Of a stretch of DNA of 64,000 nucleotides, positions 33,104 through 41,533 are shown piece by piece. Made by a program: the position numbers and the translations under genes. Every line of letters begins with the position of its first letter. Position 1 is the stretch's first letter. Source of the DNA: DATAEE01 sp036258175 (GTDB lineage: Bacteria; Acidobacteriota; Vicinamibacteria; Vicinamibacterales; 2-12-FULL-66-21); the NCBI GenBank assembly GCA_036258175.1, contig DATAEE010000314.1, forward strand, positions 1 to 64,000. The letters run 5' to 3'. The notes under the pieces were generated by a model that had not been told where the DNA came from, did no database searches, and saw only the letters and a list, made by a program, of their open reading frames with translations.

Positions 33104-33291
33104 TGAGCGAAATACCCGATCAACCCCGGGCCTGACGCCATCGGATCGCTGAGCCAGTCGGGCGGGGTCAGCCAGATAAACGCGAGGATCACCACGACCA
33201 TCAGGTCGTACTGCCAGGTGGCCCGCTCGTAGGTCCAGAAAAGCGCGTTCCAGATAACGCGGGCCGGCACCGAGAGAAGGCGGACGCTCAT
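33091..33291 (-). CDS. 66-residue single-pass membrane protein
   Basis: One membrane helix (DLMVVVILAFIWLTPPDW) after a short amphipathic N-terminus (MSVRLLSVPARVIWNALFW). Its ATG (33291) overlaps the stop of the CDP-alcohol phosphatidyltransferase gene (33288) in ATGA, so the two are coupled. No known family; it may assist the upstream enzyme or be an envelope small protein. Confidence 0.65.
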   Translation of the reverse strand: MSVRLLSVPARVIWNALFWTYERATWQYDLMVVVILAFIWLTPPDWLSDPMASGPGLIGYFAQWMP

Positions 33292-33890
33292 GCGATCGCC
33301 TCAGGCTCGGCGGCGTTGAGCGTGCGCCAGGTGTAGAAGATCCGGTCCGCGACCGTCACGATCGACAGCACCAGAATCACCCAGAGGACGGCAGCCATCC
33401 GGTTGGTGAACGCCCCGATCATGAACAGCACGATCCGTTCGGGCCGCTCCATGAAGCCGACCTTGCATTTCGGGATCAGGGATTCCGCGCGCGCGCGTGT
33501 GTAGCTCGTCATGATCGCAAACATCATTGCGAGCGCCGCCACCATCACGTAGCCGGTGCGGCCGAGCCGCGAGTACAGATAGATCAGTCCAATAAACAAC
33601 GAGATGTCCGAGAAGCGGTCGATGACCGAATCCCAGAAGCCGCCGAACCGGCTGACCGCCTTCAGTTCCTGCGCGACCTTGCCGTCGATGAAGTCGAAGA
33701 TGTTGGCGATCATCATGATGACGCCCGCGAGCATGAAGCGCCCGACCGCGAGCGCCCACGCCGCGGCGACATTGATGAGGACGCCGACGAACGTGAGGAC
33801 GTTGGGATGGATGCGCAGCGCGACGGCGGCGTCGATGATCAGTCGCAGCGGGAACAGGAAGACCGCGCCGATGGCGCCGGTAACCGTCAT
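33288..33890 (-). CDS. CDP-alcohol phosphatidyltransferase family protein
   Basis: 200 residues with about six membrane helices. The family motif D(x)2DG(x)2AR(x)8G(x)3D(x)3D is seen at about 66-88 as DFIDGKVAQ...GGFWDSVIDRFSD, with Gln instead of the Arg after Ala. The three to four Asp that bind the metal are intact. Such enzymes make phosphatidylinositol, cardiolipin or phosphatidylglycerol-type lipids; the exact head group cannot be assigned. ATG 33890. Convergent with 32470 gene via the small downstream ORF. Confidence 0.85.
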   Translation of the reverse strand: MTVTGAIGAVFLFPLRLIIDAAVALRIHPNVLTFVGVLINVAAAWALAVGRFMLAGVIMMIANIFDFIDGKVAQELKAVSRFGGFWDSVIDRFSDISLFIGLIYLYSRLGRTGYVMVAALAMMFAIMTSYTRARAESLIPKCKVGFMERPERIVLFMIGAFTNRMAAVLWVILVLSIVTVADRIFYTWRTLNAAEPEAIA

Positions 33891-33900
33891 GGAAAGGTAT

Positions 33901-33930
33901 GTGGCGCGAGCCGTTAGGCTCGCCTTCGGC
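33901..33930. repeat. Palindrome of the GTGGyrCGA-GTTA family
   Basis: GCGAGCC-GTTA-GGCTCGC (33906-33923) preceded by GTGGC and followed by CTTCGG. It has the same layout and GTTA loop as the first palindrome at 29559 (GTGGTACGAGGC-GTTA-GCCTCGTCTCCGG). Located in the 56 bases between the CDP-alcohol phosphatidyltransferase and uvrC start codons. Confidence 0.75.
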
Positions 33931-33946
33931 GCTAGGATAGTACTCG

Positions 33947-35752
33947 ATGCCGATTCGCGACCTCAAGGCCCGGATTGCGCGGCTGCCCGAGCAGCCCGGG
34001 GTCTACGTGTTCGCGAACGATGCCGGCGACACCCTCTACGTCGGCAAGGCGCGCGTCCTGCGCGACCGCGTCCGCAGCTACCTGGCCGCGGAGGGCACGA
34101 GCCCGCGTCATGACGCCCTGTTGCGAGAGGCGGACCAACTCGACGTCATCGTGACCGACTCGGTCGTCGAGGCGCTCGCGCTCGAGAACCACCTCATCAA
34201 GCAGAAGGCACCCCGGTACAACATCCTCCTCCGCGACGACAAGAACTATCCGTACTTGCAGGTGACCAACAGCGAGCGGTTTCCGCGCGTGCTTGTCGCC
34301 CGCCGCGTCGACCCGCGCGACGGCAACGTCTATGCGGGTCCGTTTCTGCCGGCATCCTTCGCGCGCCGGACGATGAGCCTGACCCATCGGCTGTTCGGTA
34401 TTCGATCCTGCAACGAGGCGATCGACGGCGAGCGGGGCCGGCCCTGCCTCGAGTACGACATCAAGCGGTGCATCGCCCCCTGCGTCCGCGAGATCTGCTC
34501 CGAGGAGGAATACGCCGCGGCGGTCGCCGACACGAAACTCTTCCTCGAGGGACGGACCGACGAGCTGCAAGTCGATCTCCGGCGGCGGATGAACGAGGCG
34601 GCCGCCGACGAACAGTTCGAGCGTGCGGCGCAGCTGCGCGACGCCCTCCGCACGATCCAGGCGCTCGGCTCGCGCGAGCAGAAGATGTCCACGACCGCGC
34701 TCGGCGACCGCGACGCGTTCGGCGTGAAGCTCGGCCCCGCGGGTGCCGTCGTCCAGGTTTTTCAGATGCGCGGCGGGCGCGTCATCGAACGCATCGAGCT
34801 CGTGTCCGAGAACGCAGGGTCGGAAGTCGAGGTGCTCGAGGCGGCGGTCCAGCAGTTCTACGAATCGCGCGAGCCGCCGCCCGAGATCCATGTGCCTGCG
34901 CCGCTGCCCGAGTCCGAGGCGATGGAAACCTGGCTCGCCGATCGCAGCAACCGTCGCGTCCGCATCGTGGTCCCGAAGCGCGGCGAGAAGCGCGGCCTGC
35001 TCGAGCTCGCGTCCCGCAATGCCGCCGTCGCGTACGACGCGCGGTTCAACGACACCGTCGCCGCGAACTACGACGCGCTCGAAACGCTTCGCGCCGTGCT
35101 CGCGCTGCCGGCCCTCCCGCGCCGCATCGAGTGCTTCGACATCTCCACTATCCAGGGAAGCGAAACGGTCGCATCGATGGTCGTGTGCGAGGACGGACGG
35201 ATGCGGCGAGGGGAGTACCGGAAATACCGAATCAAGGGCGAGCGCCTCGATGATTTCGCCGCCATGTCCGAGGTCGTCCTTCGGCGTTACCGGAAGCTGC
35301 TGGAGCAGGGCGGCCCGTTTCCCGATCTGATTCTGATCGACGGGGGCAAGGGACAGCTGACGGCCGCTTACGAGGCCTTGAGGCAGCTCGGTCTCGAGAA
35401 TCTCGTAGCCGTGGGGATCGCGAAGAAGGAGGAGCTGCTGTTCACGCGGGACCGCGTCGATCCGATTGCGTTACGGACCGACAGCCCGGCGCTGCATCTC
35501 ATCCAACGGATTCGCGACGAGGCGCACCGCTTCGCGTTGACCTTCCATCGCGCGGCGCGCCGCATGCGCGATCTGCGTTCGGAGCTCGACGACGTGCCGG
35601 GCATCGGACCCAGACGCCGTCGGGCGTTACTGCGGCGCTTCGGCAGCCTGGCCGGTGTGAGGCGTGCCACGCACGACGAGCTGATCGGTGTTGTTGGTCC
35701 GAAGGGAGCTGACGCGATTCTTGCGCACTTCATGAACCAGCCGCACCACTAA
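33947..35752 (+). CDS. uvrC: UvrABC excinuclease subunit C
   Basis: 601 residues. The N-terminal GIY-YIG nuclease domain shows PGVYVFANDAGDTLYVGKAR; a UVR domain (EQFERAAQLRDALRTIQAL) binds UvrB; the RNase H-like nuclease domain carries the conserved DIS and DGGKGQL motifs; two helix-hairpin-helix units near the end (LDDVPGIGPRRRRALLRRFG) bind DNA. It makes both incisions around a lesion. Ends at 35752, two bases before the trpS ORF. uvrA lies 10 kb upstream. Confidence 0.96.
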   Translation: MPIRDLKARIARLPEQPGVYVFANDAGDTLYVGKARVLRDRVRSYLAAEGTSPRHDALLREADQLDVIVTDSVVEALALENHLIKQKAPRYNILLRDDKNYPYLQVTNSERFPRVLVARRVDPRDGNVYAGPFLPASFARRTMSLTHRLFGIRSCNEAIDGERGRPCLEYDIKRCIAPCVREICSEEEYAAAVADTKLFLEGRTDELQVDLRRRMNEAAADEQFERAAQLRDALRTIQALGSREQKMSTTALGDRDAFGVKLGPAGAVVQVFQMRGGRVIERIELVSENAGSEVEVLEAAVQQFYESREPPPEIHVPAPLPESEAMETWLADRSNRRVRIVVPKRGEKRGLLELASRNAAVAYDARFNDTVAANYDALETLRAVLALPALPRRIECFDISTIQGSETVASMVVCEDGRMRRGEYRKYRIKGERLDDFAAMSEVVLRRYRKLLEQGGPFPDLILIDGGKGQLTAAYEALRQLGLENLVAVGIAKKEELLFTRDRVDPIALRTDSPALHLIQRIRDEAHRFALTFHRAARRMRDLRSELDDVPGIGPRRRRALLRRFGSLAGVRRATHDELIGVVGPKGADAILAHFMNQPHH

Positions 35753-35777
35753 AGTGGTATTCTTACCCACACTTTTC

Positions 35778-36803
35778 GTGAAGCCACGCGTCGTGTCGGG
35801 CATGCGCCCGACCGGAAAGCTCCACCTCGGACATCTGGCCGGCGCCCTGCGCAACTGGGCTGAGCTCGAGGATCGCTACGACTGCTTTTACTTCGTCGCC
35901 GACTGGCACGCTCTGACCAGCGAGTACGCCGACACCAGCGAGATCGCGGCGAACGCCGCCGACAACGTCGCCGACTGGATCGCCGCAGGTCTCGACCCCG
36001 GGAAGAGCACGATCTTCGTCCAGTCGCTCGTGCCCGAGCACGCGGAGCTCTACCTGCTCCTGTCGATGGTCGTGCCGGTGCCCTGGCTCGAGCGTGTGCC
36101 GACTTACAAGGAGCAGCAGGAGAACATCACCGACCGCGATCTGTCGACCATCGGATTTCTCGGGTACCCGTTGCTGCAGACGGCGGATGTGGCCATGTAC
36201 GACGCGCGGTTCGTGCCCGTCGGCGACGATCAGGTCGCGCACCTGGAGCTCTCGCGCGAGGTCGTCCGACGGTTCAACAACATCTTCGGCGGGCCCGTCC
36301 TTGTGGAGCCGCAACATCTCCTGACGAACTTCGCCCGACTGCCGGGGCTCGACAACCGAAAGATGAGCAAGAGCTACGGCAACGCGATCAACTTGTCGGA
36401 CGACGCCGAGACGGTACGCGCGAAGGTCATGAAGATGTACACAGATCCCAAACGGGTCCGTGCCGACGTGCCGGGAACCGTCGAGGGCAACCCCGTATTC
36501 CTGTATCACGACGCCTTCAACCCGAACACCAACGAGGTCAACGACCTCAAGGACCGGTATCGAGCCGGCAAGGTCGGGGACGTCGAGGTCAAGGACAAGC
36601 TCGCGCGCGCGATCAACGCCGCCCTCGACCCGTTGCGCGCGCGCAGGCGCGAGGTCCTCGGCCGGCCGGAATCGCTGCGGGAAATCATGATCGAAGGATC
36701 CCGCCGCGCGCGGACCGTTGCCCAGGACACGATGGAGCGGGTGCGCGCCGCGGTGAAGCTGGACTACGCCGGCGTCCAGCGGGCGCTCAAGTCAGGGCGC
36801 TGA
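35778..36803 (+). CDS. trpS: Tryptophanyl-tRNA synthetase
   Basis: 341 residues from GTG 35778 (VKPRVVSGMRPTGKLHLGHL); GTG 35754 would add eight unconvincing residues. Class I signatures: HLGH (the HIGH motif) and KMSKS. The middle matches TrpRS (YLLLSMVVPVPWLERVPTYK). It charges tRNA-Trp with tryptophan. Rightward operon with uvrC and scpA; 11 bases separate it from scpA. Confidence 0.95.
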   Translation: MKPRVVSGMRPTGKLHLGHLAGALRNWAELEDRYDCFYFVADWHALTSEYADTSEIAANAADNVADWIAAGLDPGKSTIFVQSLVPEHAELYLLLSMVVPVPWLERVPTYKEQQENITDRDLSTIGFLGYPLLQTADVAMYDARFVPVGDDQVAHLELSREVVRRFNNIFGGPVLVEPQHLLTNFARLPGLDNRKMSKSYGNAINLSDDAETVRAKVMKMYTDPKRVRADVPGTVEGNPVFLYHDAFNPNTNEVNDLKDRYRAGKVGDVEVKDKLARAINAALDPLRARRREVLGRPESLREIMIEGSRRARTVAQDTMERVRAAVKLDYAGVQRALKSGR

Positions 36804-36814
36804 CGCTGCAGACC

Positions 36815-37600
36815 ATGGAACAGGAATTCGAATCGGTCCTCGAGGCGTACCCCGTAAGGCTCCAGAACTTCGAGGGGCCGCTCGACCTCCTCCTCCATCT
36901 GATCAAGAAGAACGAGGTCAACGTCTACGACATTCCGATCGTGCTCATCACGCAGCAGTACCTCGCGTACATCGAGCTGATGCAGGAGTTGAACCTCGAC
37001 GTCGCCGGCGAGTTCCTCGTCATGGCGGCGACGCTGATTCACGTCAAGTCGCGGATGTTGCTCCCGCGGCCCGACCCTGCGCAGGAAGATCCTCAGGAGG
37101 ATCCACGCGAGGCGCTCGTCCGCCGCTTAATCGAGCATCAGCGCTTCAAGGCTGCCGCCGAGCTGCTCCACGAGCGCGAAACGGTACGGAGCGCCCAGTG
37201 GTCGCGCCCGGACGCCGTCGTCACGGAGATTGCGGGCGAGGCGCCGGAACCAGAGGTCGAGGTCGATCTGTTCAGCTTGATGTCTGCGTTCCGGGCGGTC
37301 CTCGAGCGCGCCCGGCAACGGCCTCAGGTGCCCCTGCCGCCCGAACAGATTCCGATCGAGACGCGGATCGAGCAACTGCTGGCGCGGCTGAGCGAGCACG
37401 AGGCGTGCGGATTCGAAGATCTCTTCGCCGACGTCCAGCATCGCAGCGGTCTGATCGTCACGTTCCTCGCGTTGCTGGAAATGATTCGTCTCAAGTTAGT
37501 TCGCGTCTACCAGTCCGCCGCGTTCGGGCCCATCCGCGTCTACAAACGTGCGCGGCCTGCCGACGCGCCGAGGCCGATCCTCGATCCGGAGGGTGCCTAG
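36815..37600 (+). CDS. scpA: Segregation and condensation protein A
   Basis: 261 residues. Typical opening YPVRLQNFEGPLDLLLHLIKKNEVNVYDIPI and a C-terminal winged-helix region (FADVQHRSGLIVTFLALLEMIRLKLVRVYQ), the SMC-head binding part of the ScpA kleisin. It forms the condensin-like complex with Smc and ScpB for chromosome segregation. The scpB gene follows after 25 bases. Smc itself is not in the window. Confidence 0.95.
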   Translation: MEQEFESVLEAYPVRLQNFEGPLDLLLHLIKKNEVNVYDIPIVLITQQYLAYIELMQELNLDVAGEFLVMAATLIHVKSRMLLPRPDPAQEDPQEDPREALVRRLIEHQRFKAAAELLHERETVRSAQWSRPDAVVTEIAGEAPEPEVEVDLFSLMSAFRAVLERARQRPQVPLPPEQIPIETRIEQLLARLSEHEACGFEDLFADVQHRSGLIVTFLALLEMIRLKLVRVYQSAAFGPIRVYKRARPADAPRPILDPEGA

Positions 37601-37625
37601 TGCGTGGTGCCCGTAGAGGTCACTG

Positions 37626-38225
37626 ATGTCCGACTCGCTGAAATCTGTCATTGAAGCGCTCATCTTCGCGTCGCCGGATCCGCTCACGATCAAGCAGCTC
37701 GCGAAGCTGCTCGACGGCGAGCCGAAGGAGGCCGTGCAGGAAGCGATCGCCGCGCTCAAGAAGGACTACGAGCGCGAGGGCGGACTGCAACTGGTCGAGA
37801 TCGCGGGCGGCTACCGGATCGTGACGCGCCCCGAGTTGCACGAATGGGTGCGGAAGCTCTTCCACGAGCAGACCAAGCAGAAGCTGTCGGTCGCCGCGCT
37901 CGAGACGCTCGCCGTCATCGCCTACAAACAACCGATCACCGCGCCAGAGATCGCGGAGATCCGGGGCGTCAACACGGCCGGCGTGCTCGGCACGCTCATC
38001 GAGCGCCGGCTCGTGAAGATCGTAGGGCGTAAGCCGGTCGTCGGGCGTCCGTTCATGTACGCCACGACGCGTCAATTCCTCGATCGGTTCGGGCTGAAGG
38101 ATCTGGGCGACCTGCCGAAGGTGGAGGACATGGCGGACGCGCTCGGCTTCGAGGCGCCCGATGGTCTTACCGGCGGCGGATCGGTCGAGAACGCGTTGCC
38201 GTTCGAGGGAGAGACGGTCCACTAG
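37626..38225 (+). CDS. scpB: Segregation and condensation protein B
   Basis: 199 residues with two winged-helix units: LKSVIEALIFASPDPLTIKQLAKLL and QKLSVAALETLAVIAYKQPITAPEIAEIRGV, the ScpB hallmark, then a GRPFMYATTRQFLDRFGLKDLGDLP end typical of the family. Partner of ScpA in the Smc complex. Its last 59 bases overlap the convergent pseudouridine synthase gene, so the exact 3' ends are coded on both strands. Confidence 0.95.
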   Translation: MSDSLKSVIEALIFASPDPLTIKQLAKLLDGEPKEAVQEAIAALKKDYEREGGLQLVEIAGGYRIVTRPELHEWVRKLFHEQTKQKLSVAALETLAVIAYKQPITAPEIAEIRGVNTAGVLGTLIERRLVKIVGRKPVVGRPFMYATTRQFLDRFGLKDLGDLPKVEDMADALGFEAPDGLTGGGSVENALPFEGETVH

Positions 38226-38964
38226 AAGCGACGTCGAGGCCGGCCGCCCGCTTCAGCGCCGCGATCTCTCTGTCAGTGAGTTCACGCCAGTGGCCCGTCT
38301 TCAGCCGCGTGTCGCTGATCGGCCCAATCCGCACCCGCCGCAGTCGAACCACCGGATGGCCAATGGCGTCGCACATGAGCCGGACCTGGCGTTTCCGGCC
38401 TTCCCGGATCGTGAGCTCCACGAGCGCCTGCGGACCGGAGGGAGCGTCGAACGTTCGGATCAGCCGCGCGCGCGCCGGTGACGTCCGGCGGCCGTCGATG
38501 ACGACACCGCCGGCGAGCCGGTCGAGCGCGTGTCGATCCGGCACGCCCCGGACGCGCGCCTCGTAGACGCGCTCGACGCCGTGCCTGGGATGCGTCAGGC
38601 GCGCGGTCAGCTCGCCATCGTTGGTAAGGATCAGCAGTCCCTCCGAATCGAAATCCAGGCGTCCGACGGGATAGACGTACTCGCGAACGCCTTCGAGCAG
38701 ATCGATCACCGTCCGACGGCGCTGCGGGTCGTCGCGCGTGGACACGTACCCCCGCGGCTTGTTCAGCAGGAGATACCGTTTCCGCTCCGCTGCCCGCACG
38801 CGCCGGCCGTCGACGCGGATGTCATCCACGGCCGGGTCGGCTTTCGTGCCCAGCTCCGTCACCGTCTGGCCGTTCACGGTGACGCGCCCTTCACGCATCA
38901 ACTGCTCGGTCGTCCGCCGAGACGCCAGGCCAGCCTGAGACAGGATTTTCTGTAGTCGCTCCAA
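38167..38964 (-). CDS. rluB: Large-subunit rRNA pseudouridine synthase (RluB/RsuA family)
   Basis: From TTG 38964 the protein (265 residues) starts MERLQKILSQAGLASRRTTEQL, the S4-domain beginning of the family; the ORF's upstream ATG at 38988 adds eight residues. The catalytic stretch GRLDFDSEGLLILTNDGELTARLTHP (catalytic Asp in GRLDFDSEG) and the end LVELTIREGRKRQVRLMCDAIGHPV are conserved. It converts uridine to pseudouridine in 23S (or 16S) rRNA. Convergent with scpB, overlapping 59 bases. Confidence 0.9.
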   Translation of the reverse strand: MERLQKILSQAGLASRRTTEQLMREGRVTVNGQTVTELGTKADPAVDDIRVDGRRVRAAERKRYLLLNKPRGYVSTRDDPQRRRTVIDLLEGVREYVYPVGRLDFDSEGLLILTNDGELTARLTHPRHGVERVYEARVRGVPDRHALDRLAGGVVIDGRRTSPARARLIRTFDAPSGPQALVELTIREGRKRQVRLMCDAIGHPVVRLRRVRIGPISDTRLKTGHWRELTDREIAALKRAAGLDVASSGPSLPRTATRSRPIRRR

Positions 38965-38991
38965 TCCACACCAATCCACAATCAACAATGC
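38961..38991. repeat. Short CCAATCCACA direct repeat with reverse-complement TGTGGATTG
   Basis: CCAATCCACA occurs twice (38961-38970 and 38971-38980) followed by ATCAACAATGC. Its complement TGTGGATTG also appears at 47664 and in related form at 33071, so it belongs to a short intergenic repeat type. The TTG start of the pseudouridine synthase is inside the first copy, and the hydrolase stop lies at the end. Confidence 0.5.
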
Positions 38992-40142
38992 TAGTTGTCG
39001 AGCACCGCCGTCCAGAACGACACCAGCTTCCAGACTTCCCCCCAGTCCGCCGGTTGATTCACCTCGGCGTGCGTGATGAGCGGGGTCAGGAGCACGCGGA
39101 CATCCGTGTGAGGCCGCAAGTGATCCGCAAGCAGCGTCGACTCCAGCGGTGGGATGACGCTGTCATCGGCGCCGTGCAGCAGGAACACGGGAGCGGACGG
39201 AGGCGACGCATCGACCGGAGACAACGCCGGTTCGGCGCCCAGCGCTTCGACGTGCGGCAGGAGACGGGGCCCCAGCCCGGCGACATCGCGATCGTTGACG
39301 GCGGTCATCAATGACCGCGACGGCTCCGGCATCGCGGCGGCCATCGCCCGCGCACGCTCGAAGATCGTTTGCGCGCGCGCCTTGTCCACCATGTCCACGT
39401 GCGAGGCCTCGAGGAATGTGCGGATGCCGGCTCGCAGACCGGCGACCTGATCGGCCGGCACCATCCGCTCCGCGACGCCGAGGAGGATGATGACGACCCC
39501 GTAGTCGTGAGGCGCGTGCCGGCTGCCGTCGGCCAGCGTGCCTGTGCAAAGGAAGCGGAGCGTACGCGGCAGATCGCCGTGGCCGCCGAACGAGAGAACG
39601 AACGCGACGCGGTCGCGAGTCGACGGCCGGCCGGCCGCGACAATCGACAGGCCGCCCCCAAAGCTAATCCCGACGAGTCCGGGACGACCATCGGCTGAGA
39701 GGTCGCGGCGCTCCGACAGCCACCTCATCCCGTCTTCAATCATGTCCGTGGAGCGTGGCGTGATGGCGTATTGCTTGAGGTCCGGCAGCTCCGCTGTCAC
39801 GACCGCGAAGCCGCGCGCCGCAAAATCTTCGGCAAAGCCGATCAGCCTCGGCTCTTCGATGCCCGCGGCGTGTACGCCGGGCACGAGCAGCACCGCGCGT
39901 CGAATGCCGTTGCCTGGCCGATAGATTCGCGCCGCGAGCGGCAGGTGGCGGGTTGGAATCTGTGCTGGTTCGGTGGTGACGGTGGCCGCTTCCCACGACG
40001 CGATCGTGTTGGGCCAGCCCCGAATCCCGGCCGCCTGAATGACGAGCGACGCGCCGCGCACATAGTCGCGGCCGACCGTCGCGCCGGTCAGGGCGAATGC
40101 ACCCAGGGTGATGAGCGCGACAAGCTTTGCCCGACGTCGCAT
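38991..40142 (-). CDS. Secreted alpha/beta hydrolase
   Basis: 383 residues starting MRRRAKLVALITLGAFALTG, an N-terminal membrane/signal anchor. Nucleophile motif GISFGGG (Ser) is the GxSxG-type elbow, with LLVPGVHAAGIEEPR as the oxyanion-hole strand and HGADDSVIPP carrying the acid; His is in ITHAEVN. The fold resembles dienelactone hydrolase-like and cocaine-esterase-type secreted enzymes; the substrate is unknown. The longer ORF to 40694 is antisense to cmk. It starts 18 bases from cmk, divergent. Confidence 0.85.
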   Translation of the reverse strand: MRRRAKLVALITLGAFALTGATVGRDYVRGASLVIQAAGIRGWPNTIASWEAATVTTEPAQIPTRHLPLAARIYRPGNGIRRAVLLVPGVHAAGIEEPRLIGFAEDFAARGFAVVTAELPDLKQYAITPRSTDMIEDGMRWLSERRDLSADGRPGLVGISFGGGLSIVAAGRPSTRDRVAFVLSFGGHGDLPRTLRFLCTGTLADGSRHAPHDYGVVIILLGVAERMVPADQVAGLRAGIRTFLEASHVDMVDKARAQTIFERARAMAAAMPEPSRSLMTAVNDRDVAGLGPRLLPHVEALGAEPALSPVDASPPSAPVFLLHGADDSVIPPLESTLLADHLRPHTDVRVLLTPLITHAEVNQPADWGEVWKLVSFWTAVLDN

Positions 40143-40160
40143 GGAGGGATAATACGGGAA

Positions 40161-40826
40161 ATGCGCAACCTGATCGTTGCGATCGATGGACCGTCCGGCG
40201 CCGGGAAAGGCACCGTCGCGCGAGCGGTCGCGGCGGCGCTCACGTGTCCTCACGTCGACACGGGCGCGATGTATCGGGCGCTCGCGTGGAAGGTCCTCGA
40301 TGAGGGCGTCGACGTTGGCGACGGCTCGGCAGTCGCCGGGCTGGCCGACCGCGCCACGTTTGATCTTGAGGATGGCCGCGTCGTCATCGATGGGCATGAC
40401 GTCGCGAAGGCGATCCGTACCCCCGAAATCGACATCGCGGCGGCGCAGGTCGCACGTCACCTCGCCGTGCGCCGTGTGCTCGTCGCGAGGCAGCGCATGT
40501 ACGGCCAGCGGGGAGGCTGCCTCGTCATGGAAGGGCGCGACATCGGGACCGTCGTGTTTCCCGACGCAGATGTGAAGATCTACCTGGATGCGTCGCCCGA
40601 CGAGCGGGCGCGGCGCCGTGCGCAGGATTCCGCCCATGCGAGCCGCGGCGGGGCAGTCGCCGAAGTGGCCACCGCGCTCGCGCAGCGCGACCATCAGGAC
40701 CGGACGCGCGAAGCGTCACCGCTCGCGCAGGCTGATGACGCGCTTTACATCGACACCAGCGACCTCACGATCGAGGAAGTGGTCGAACGCGTGATGGCCG
40801 TCGTCAATCAGCTGCGATCCTTGTAA
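40161..40826 (+). CDS. cmk: Cytidylate kinase
   Basis: 221 residues. P-loop AIDGPSGAGKGT, HVDTGAMYRALAWK, the CMP-binding region and MEGRDIGTVVFPDADVKIYLDASPDERARRR are all standard for bacterial CMP kinase. It phosphorylates CMP and dCMP. cmk and rpsA are neighbours in many bacteria (cmk-rpsA-ihfB); here a gene in the opposite direction lies between them. The ATG at 40161 is the start; the long upstream ORF is antisense to the hydrolase. Overlaps the DUF6335-like gene by 19 bases. Confidence 0.95.
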   Translation: MRNLIVAIDGPSGAGKGTVARAVAAALTCPHVDTGAMYRALAWKVLDEGVDVGDGSAVAGLADRATFDLEDGRVVIDGHDVAKAIRTPEIDIAAAQVARHLAVRRVLVARQRMYGQRGGCLVMEGRDIGTVVFPDADVKIYLDASPDERARRRAQDSAHASRGGAVAEVATALAQRDHQDRTREASPLAQADDALYIDTSDLTIEEVVERVMAVVNQLRSL

Positions 40827-41398
40827 TCCTCGGCCGACGCCGGATCCAGCTCCCAACGGTTTCGATCCCGCTTCTCAATCTTCTGGGCGCCTTTGAGCTC
40901 TTCGTTGTCCTCGTACTCGACGCCCAGGGCGCGGCCGATGTCGTCGACGCGGTCCTGATCCGGCGTGGGGTTGTCCCCGCCGGGCGCTTCGTCACCGACC
41001 GCGTAGGCATCCTCCCAGTCCGCGTCGACGTCCCCGCCGGTCAGCGCCGGGCTGGTTTCGGTGTGCTGGTGGATAGCCTCCTGGATCTCCCGGCGCCCGC
41101 TCTTGGCTGCCGACGCGCTCTGGTCGACGTCGAGCGACGAGGGCGGACCCGGGATTGGCTCGTCGGCGTCGCTCAGCTGCCGGCGCGCCCTGTCAAGGCG
41201 AAGGAGGCGTCGCGGCTCCTGGGTGGCCGCCGCCTTTCTGGTCGGTTTCCTTCGTTGTCTGGCGACTGCCCTACGCCTGGCCGCTTTTGCCGCCTTTCTC
41301 GGACGGGCCTTTGAACGAGCCCGGGATCTGGTCTTGGGACGAGCCTTGCCCTTTGATTTGGCGTTTGCCTGACGTTTCCGCGCCCGTTTCTTCGCCAT
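40808..41398 (-). CDS. Lys/Arg-rich protein with DUF6335-like C-terminus
   Basis: 196 residues. The first 60 or so are almost all Lys, Arg and Ala (KKRARKRQANAKSKGKARPK and repeats), histone-H1-like. The acidic C-terminal part (SPALTGGDVDADWEDAYAVG, then DNPTPDQDRVDDIGRALG and RNRWELDPASAEDYKD) matches a DUF6335-type pattern. It may bind nucleic acid or be a stress protein; function unknown. It is leftward between cmk and rpsA, its 5' end facing the rpsA promoter. Confidence 0.7.
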   Translation of the reverse strand: MAKKRARKRQANAKSKGKARPKTRSRARSKARPRKAAKAARRRAVARQRRKPTRKAAATQEPRRLLRLDRARRQLSDADEPIPGPPSSLDVDQSASAAKSGRREIQEAIHQHTETSPALTGGDVDADWEDAYAVGDEAPGGDNPTPDQDRVDDIGRALGVEYEDNEELKGAQKIEKRDRNRWELDPASAEDYKDRS

Positions 41399-41409
41399 CG
41401 CTGCGCTCC

Positions 41410-41438
41410 TTGACCGTGCGTTCTAAGTGACCTATAAT
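41410..41438 (+). promoter_or_regulatory. Consensus-like sigma-70 promoter of rpsA
   Basis: TTGACC (41410-41415) and a perfect TATAAT (41433-41438) are separated by 17 bases, the ideal spacing. Transcription would start near 41445, giving a leader of about 89 bases before the rpsA ATG (41534). An AGGAGGAT ribosome-binding site lies about ten bases upstream of the ATG. It explains rpsA being separately expressed from cmk. Confidence 0.75.
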
Positions 41439-41533
41439 CTACTGCTTATCGCAACTCCAGCGATCGCAATCTTCGGGCCGCCGGCGCCCGCAACAATCAA
41501 CCGGCAAATCGACGCGAGGAGGATCCGTTCTGA

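Noticed and set aside
40143..40694. Longer hydrolase start
   Set aside because: The extension is antisense to cmk; the signal anchor begins at 40142.
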